Shown here: piece after piece, positions 59,301 through 64,000 of the stretch
Layout of the letters: each line of letters begins with the position of its first letter
Numbering within the stretch: position 1 is the stretch's first letter
Notes under the pieces: model-generated
Seen by the model: only the letters and a program-made list of their open reading frames with translations
Database searches by the model: none
What the model was told of the DNA's origin: nothing
Program-made: the position numbers and the translations under genes
Source: Sanguinoderma infundibulare
Lineage: Eukaryota > Basidiomycota > Agaricomycetes > Polyporales > Polyporaceae
Direction: 5' to 3'
Length of the DNA: 64,000 nt
Assembly: GCA_032821775.1 (NCBI GenBank)
Contig: JAVLRN010000005.1
Location: 930,001 to 994,000 of the forward strand

Positions 59301-60497
59301 CGCGACGTCGTGCGCGCTCATCCAGGTGGGTCCCTGCTATTGTGCGTTCGCGGCGGCAGCTGATCTGATCGTTTTAATTGCAGTACCATACATACGCCCG
59401 AAGAAAGGATCCCGATGCCCAGATGAAACTGAAGAAACTCCGGGACTGCGTGCGCAAGTGGGAAGCGTCACTCTCGCCTGACCATATGTCAGCTCGACGA
59501 AAGGCCGGTCGACACGCGTCGCAGACAGTCTTCTGGGAGCATGCTAACACGTCCAACAGACCGCGGAGATCATCTCACTCCTGTACGAGGCCACGCAGGC
59601 CCCCGTGGGTACCTCCGACGCGCCTGCACTTAACCCGACCGGTGGCGTCAAGGGCAGACCGCTCTTGTCGGAGCTGTCCTTCCAGAAGGACAGCACACGG
59701 CCGGGTGGTGGGGTGTTCATCGCGAGGGGTGCAATTGTGGAGAAGGAGTTGCAGAGGCTGCCCGAGGGGACCATTGTTTCCAGTGATTCCCATGACCACG
59801 GTGACGAAGGTGAGGCGCCTAGCGCGTCGTCTGCTCCACGCTTGAACAAAACTAATGTCGTTCCTCGATCGTCTGCTCTTTTGCCTCATCCCCCCGCCAC
59901 TCCCTCTCGTCATGGGTCTTCTGACTCGTGGTTAACCCCATTTCTCGCCGGGGCCACGTCCATCCCGACCCCTGTGGTTCTAGGTTCTCAAGGTGTGGCC
60001 AGTGGCTCCAATCAGCAGCAGCATCACCTGCAGCAAGACATCGCGGCGCAAGCGAGTTCGGTGCCACCGATGGTCAACTTCTCGCAGCTGGGCGGCAACT
60101 TCCCGAACATGAACCCGGCCCTGAACAACCAACTGGCCGCGCCGGAGAACGTGCAGGTGATGAACGTGCTGGACCAATCGCAGAACATGAACGTCCTCGA
60201 ACAGCACGCGATGGCCGACTCGGGATTCCTCGAGGGCATCCCTGGGGCGATGTTCGATTGGGGTGCGTACCTGGAGTGGGGCGCTCCGTCTGCATAATGC
60301 ACGAGGCGTGTTAACGCGTCAAATGTATAGGTCAATGGGACACCTTCTTCTCCCGCTTCGCGCCACAATTAGGGCTTCAGACCGGCGGCTTCCAGCAACG
60401 GATGGGCGAGGGGACGGGCATGGCGGGCCCGTCGTCGGCGCAGGACACGCACACGGTTCACACACGCTACTTCCCCGGACCCGACCAAGCTCTTTAA
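56350..60497 (+). CDS. Zn(II)2Cys6 fungal-specific transcription factor
   Basis: Eleven exons: 56350-56575, 56652-57261, 57394-57635, 57692-58227, 58298-58392, 58481-58630, 58752-58876, 59099-59325, 59384-59503, 59560-60262, 60331-60497; 1066 residues. The DNA-binding zinc cluster is CX2CX6CX10CX2CX6C at C270, C273, C280, C291, C294 and C301, split by the intron at 57262-57393. A basic linker (ETRFKKKKLEEE) and an Ala/Glu coil follow. The fungal-specific middle domain spans about residues 375-650 (FADICPMLPVVTREEF, LGLHRAESVKQNIEMRRRLWGVCV, ISLTFGHPYMIDIRDCDARLP). The C-terminus is Gln/Asn-rich and ends after FDWGQWDTFFSRF. The last exon is needed to recover this end. The intron at 59504-59559 appears to use a GC donor. 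The target genes are unknown. Confidence 0.85.
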
Positions 60498-63400
60498 TTG
60501 AGCGGCTCCCAACGGAGTTATTCAAGCATGCATGGAAGCATGGCACCCACATCGCGCTCGCGTCTCTTATTCGCCTGCGCGCGATCCACCGTGGCAGCTG
60601 CTGCGTGAAGGCCGCGAGGAGCCAGCGGCAGTGTCGCCGGAGACGCTTGGGACAGCGTGGACGAGGAGAGAAGTAGCATCACGCGGGGGCTCTGGCTGGC
60701 AGTGGGCGGCCGTCGCAGACGTAAAGTAGGTAATGGATGACATCATCGTCTCGTTCTCGGACCCTCTGTGGCTGCTATCTTTGGTATCCGACCCTTCAAG
60801 TTCTTTTTCTTTCCTCTGCCGCAGCTCTTGGCTACCACCTACGATACCTCAGTGTACGTACTCCGCCACGCTCTTCGTCTCGCTTAACGTTTTGTCACTC
60901 GCAGTTGTCGTGTCGCTATCTTGGCAGTTTACGTCCACGCACATTACCACAGACTTAATGTCAAGGTTCGTTCGCAGCGTTTTTTACGCGCTCGCTCAAG
61001 GCTTCGACTTCGCTTGCTTGTCCTTGACTCGACCGTCGATGTGATCCCTCTCGAGCCCTTCGCCGGTCCGCCAATCGGTCGCTCGGAAATTTTCGTCCGA
61101 AAGGGGAACACGTTCTCTGCTATCTTTTGGCCGCGGTGGTGCGACGTGCCACGAAAACAACCGTCGCCCATCCCAAGTTGTCCGTGAACTTGCTATATGC
61201 GGCTCCTGGCTCAAGTTCGCGAACATCGGCGGAGAGACAACTTGACGATATGCACATGCAGACGTTGTGTCCGCTTGCGTTCGATTGGACCGTAGCTCAG
61301 CGGTTACAGCGATATCGCCCACGCAGGGCGGCCGTCGTGGAAAGCTCCCCTCGATTGAAGCATATAGACGACCGGGAGAGCGGGTCGGAGAAGGAAGAAG
61401 CTCGAGGTTCGAGCGATAGATGAATTGGGCGAGAGCTTAATTTTCTGGTGACCAAATGCCTGACTCCACGCTTGTTGCGCGGATATGCGCGGGTCTGAGC
61501 CTACTCTCGGAGATCGAGCTCGCTCGCTAAAGTATCCGACAGATTGGTGGATTCGATGCGCGCGGACGGTCCGGACGCAGGCTCGACGGTCGATAACGAC
61601 GCGGGCGGGCGACTGCGCTGCAGTGAGCACGGGACTAGCTGGCTTACAAAATGTGTACATGCAGGGCGTGCGCTGGACTGGTAATTACGTGGTAGGAAGG
61701 TGCGTGTTGTGCCAGCTTCAGATGGTCCCGGTCGTGCTCACGGTTGATTGCGAGATGTTACAGACGGAGTTGGACTCGATACAAACCCAGCAGCTGCGAC
61801 GACGTGACGCCGCACGGGGGCCGTGAAAAAGGTTCCCGAGGTCTAGCTAGTGCTCTTCCATACCGGACACGCTGCCCTCCACGGCCCCCACGCAGCCCCA
61901 CGCGCGGGCAGCAAGCAAGCGAGGTGGTTAGCGGCGGCGGCGGGCGCGGCGGGGCACGGGCCTCCGGGGCCGCGCGACGGCGGCGTTCCGCCCCGCGTGC
62001 GGGGGCGCGCGAACCTGCATCTGGATCTCAGGCTCTATCGTCGAAGGTTGCCCGCGCGCCCACAAGCTCCACAACAACGTCCGCCCCCAGGTCGCCGCGG
62101 ACGCTTCGCCGATGGGATCGCGCGTCCCGGTTCTGCGACGTGCCGATCAGGTCCTTCGGGTCAGGTCAGGTCAGTCAGGTCAGGTCAATTCGTCCTTCGG
62201 GCCTGAGAGGCCTGGGTCCGTGTCCGTGGCCATCGAGAGTCCAGACGGCCAGGCCGCCCGCGGCGTTCCTGGAGAAGAGACCCAATCAGCCCAATGCTGG
62301 CATGGGGCAGCTGCCCGTCCGCAGCTTCTGGTCCGAGTCGTGACTGCGACCCCGCGTTCGACCCTGACGGTCGAGCGACGTGGGAGCGGAGGCTTCGGAT
62401 TTTGTGCGAACACCCCGTCCTGTAGGGCGACAGGTACGCAGAGGTACGGCCAGCCTACCTCGTCCACGTCGAACGTTGATCGAGGACAGTGGACACCATA
62501 CTTACAGCCCCGAGTCGAGGACGTTGGTCGAGGCGGACGGTTCTGCGCGCCTGACATCAACGCTTGGCGTGACATGTCGTAACGATCACGTGTATGTCAC
62601 ACAAGACGTTGTGGCCAACTTTCGCCGGACTTCAAGTTGAAGCCGCGGTTCTACGACTTTTCGAGGTCTGCACGTCTGTTAGTTTGAATGGCTGCACGAA
62701 ATTTGATGTTGCGTTTCTCTGACAGCAAGCGCACGTTCGCGGTTCCAGTCATCACGCTCTTCCAGGATTCTGGAAAGACTGCCAGAAGGTCGCGTCCGGG
62801 CCCCCCGCCTGCGGACTTGGGCTTTGAAAGTCATGGCAGTCTTTTGGAGACTGAGCATCCAACCAGCGCACCTTGCATTCTGACGCGTATCGAGATTTGT
62901 ACGGTGCATGAAAATCTTTCACCGATAAGTACGTCCTTATTTTTCTTCAACCGATTCTACGTGCCGTGTGGACCCCGCTCCTTATACCAATCACCTCACT
63001 GAAGCCGTCTGATTTGTAGATTGAACCCAACGCTGCTTCAAGCGCTACCATTCTGACAACGTTATCGCCGTGGATCGCGCGCCTGCGCTCTTTCCCAAGC
63101 GCATTTCAGATGAAACAGCAGCTTCGAAACTCTATCGTCGCCCGCCACCCCCCCTGACGATCCAATTATGACCGAAATCATACCGGACCGACGCGCTCTT
63201 TTCGACTTGGAACTCTCAACTTCTTGCAAGCCTCCAGGACGCTTCTCGAGCCTACGGGGCTAGTTCAGGGACGACGCGGAGGTCTATCGCCTTCTCGTTC
63301 CTGCGTTCCTGGTCGCCACTCCACGAGGGGTGGAACGTTGTGGCTGCCTTGGCCCACGTTGGTCCACGCTTTCCCCCACGAAGTCTCTCGTGACGGTCAG

Positions 63401-64000
63401 TTAAATTCGCAGGCTTCCAGCCTCACGGAAGCCTTAGTAAAGAGGAGTCCTCGGTTAGCGGGCTATACTGCAAGCGGGACCGTACTCGGACTTATGGCGG
63501 CGCGGGTTCGTGTTTCAGGAATGGATGGCGACCACGGGGAGTGGATTGGAAGACGGAAGGTCGGCGCGTGTGATCTGCAGGGCGTCGAAGGCGGCGGTGG
63601 ATACTTGGCTCATGCAGGCATCACGCAAGCGGCGACAAGCGGCGGGGAAGCCGTCAAAACGGCGACGGCGGCCTCCAAAGTGCTGCGACGGGGGCTCGCT
63701 GCGGTGTCAATTGGTGTGGCACGCGCGTACGGATGCATGATAATCATGACGCACTGACGTAGATCGCACGGTGTGGCTGATGATTCTCGTGACGGGGGGC
63801 GGGCGTATCGCGCCAGGTCGCCCCCTCCGGCGATGGGCGAGCTAGGTATAAGTACTACGAGGCAATATGACAGCCTTCCCACCGGTCAGTAACGGATGTT
63901 GATGTCCGGACAGGCCGTGGGCTGTAGGCTGTCACGTTGCCGCGATGGATCGTGCGTTTCAGGCCGAGGTGGGTGCCGTTTGATCCCACCATTTGGCCAC
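60498..64000. other. No gene recognised
   Basis: 3.5 kb to the window end. Frames are short, overlapping and lack recognisable domains; composition is GC-rich around 61900-62100. It may hold the distal promoter or 5' part of a gene beyond the edge. Confidence 0.45.
62161..62187 (+). repeat. TCAGG microsatellite
   Basis: Imperfect TCAGG units, flanked on both sides by GTCCTTCGGG. Confidence 0.75.

Noticed and set aside
61744..62343. Plus-strand frame of 199 codons
   Set aside because: Arg/Ala/Pro-rich in GC-rich sequence, runs through a microsatellite, no domain.

Overview
The window is nuclear DNA of a filamentous basidiomycete, most likely a wood-decaying agaricomycete with white-rot traits. 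Genes are dense and cut by many introns of about 45-65 bp. Two secreted oxidoreductase genes fit wood decay: an AA5-type copper radical (glyoxal) oxidase and an AA8 cytochrome carrying a cellulose-binding CBM1. All gene models were joined by hand from reading frame, splice signals and family conservation; none was checked by transcript or database search.

Layout. 1-8 kb: 3' part of the meiotic helicase HFM1/MER3 (+), TIM54 (-), PRP45/SNW1 (+), the last two divergent. 8-16 kb: a glyoxal oxidase with an extra N-terminal module (+), an intron-containing tRNA-Arg(CCT) (-), a NEDD1-like WD40 protein (+), a small unknown gene (-). 16-20 kb: the DNA-repair nuclease FAN1 (+). 20-22.5 kb and 29.2-30.4 kb: gene-free stretches with copies of a dispersed element. 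22.5-29.2 kb: an F-box protein with C-terminal Cys/His clusters (+), PNO1 (-), a DUF3835/URI-like protein (+). 30-34 kb: GPI10 (+) and an intronless F-box/LRR-type gene (+). 34-40.5 kb: four minus-strand genes (unknown His/Cys-containing protein, mitoribosomal mS38, a conserved protein of unknown function, the AA8-CBM1 cytochrome). 41-47 kb: SNU13 (+), UBC9 (-), a methyltransferase (+), proteasome beta5 PRE2 (+). 47-60.5 kb: a SAC-domain phosphoinositide phosphatase with 21 exons, an ERF2-type DHHC palmitoyltransferase, and a Zn2Cys6 regulator. 60.5-64 kb: no gene seen.

Most genes are housekeeping: splicing (PRP45, SNU13), ribosome assembly (PNO1), mitochondrial import and translation (TIM54, mS38), protein turnover and modification (PRE2, UBC9, F-box proteins, ERF2), GPI anchors (GPI10), lipid signalling (SAC) and DNA repair or recombination (HFM1, FAN1). 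There is no obvious metabolic cluster.

The most unusual observations are: a dispersed element whose hairpin arms differ strongly between copies while pairing is kept and the rest of the element is almost identical; at least five GC-AG introns; micro-exons of 7 and 9 nt; a fungal NEDD1-like protein; and a glyoxal o‌xidase fused to an N-terminal beta-sandwich-like module.
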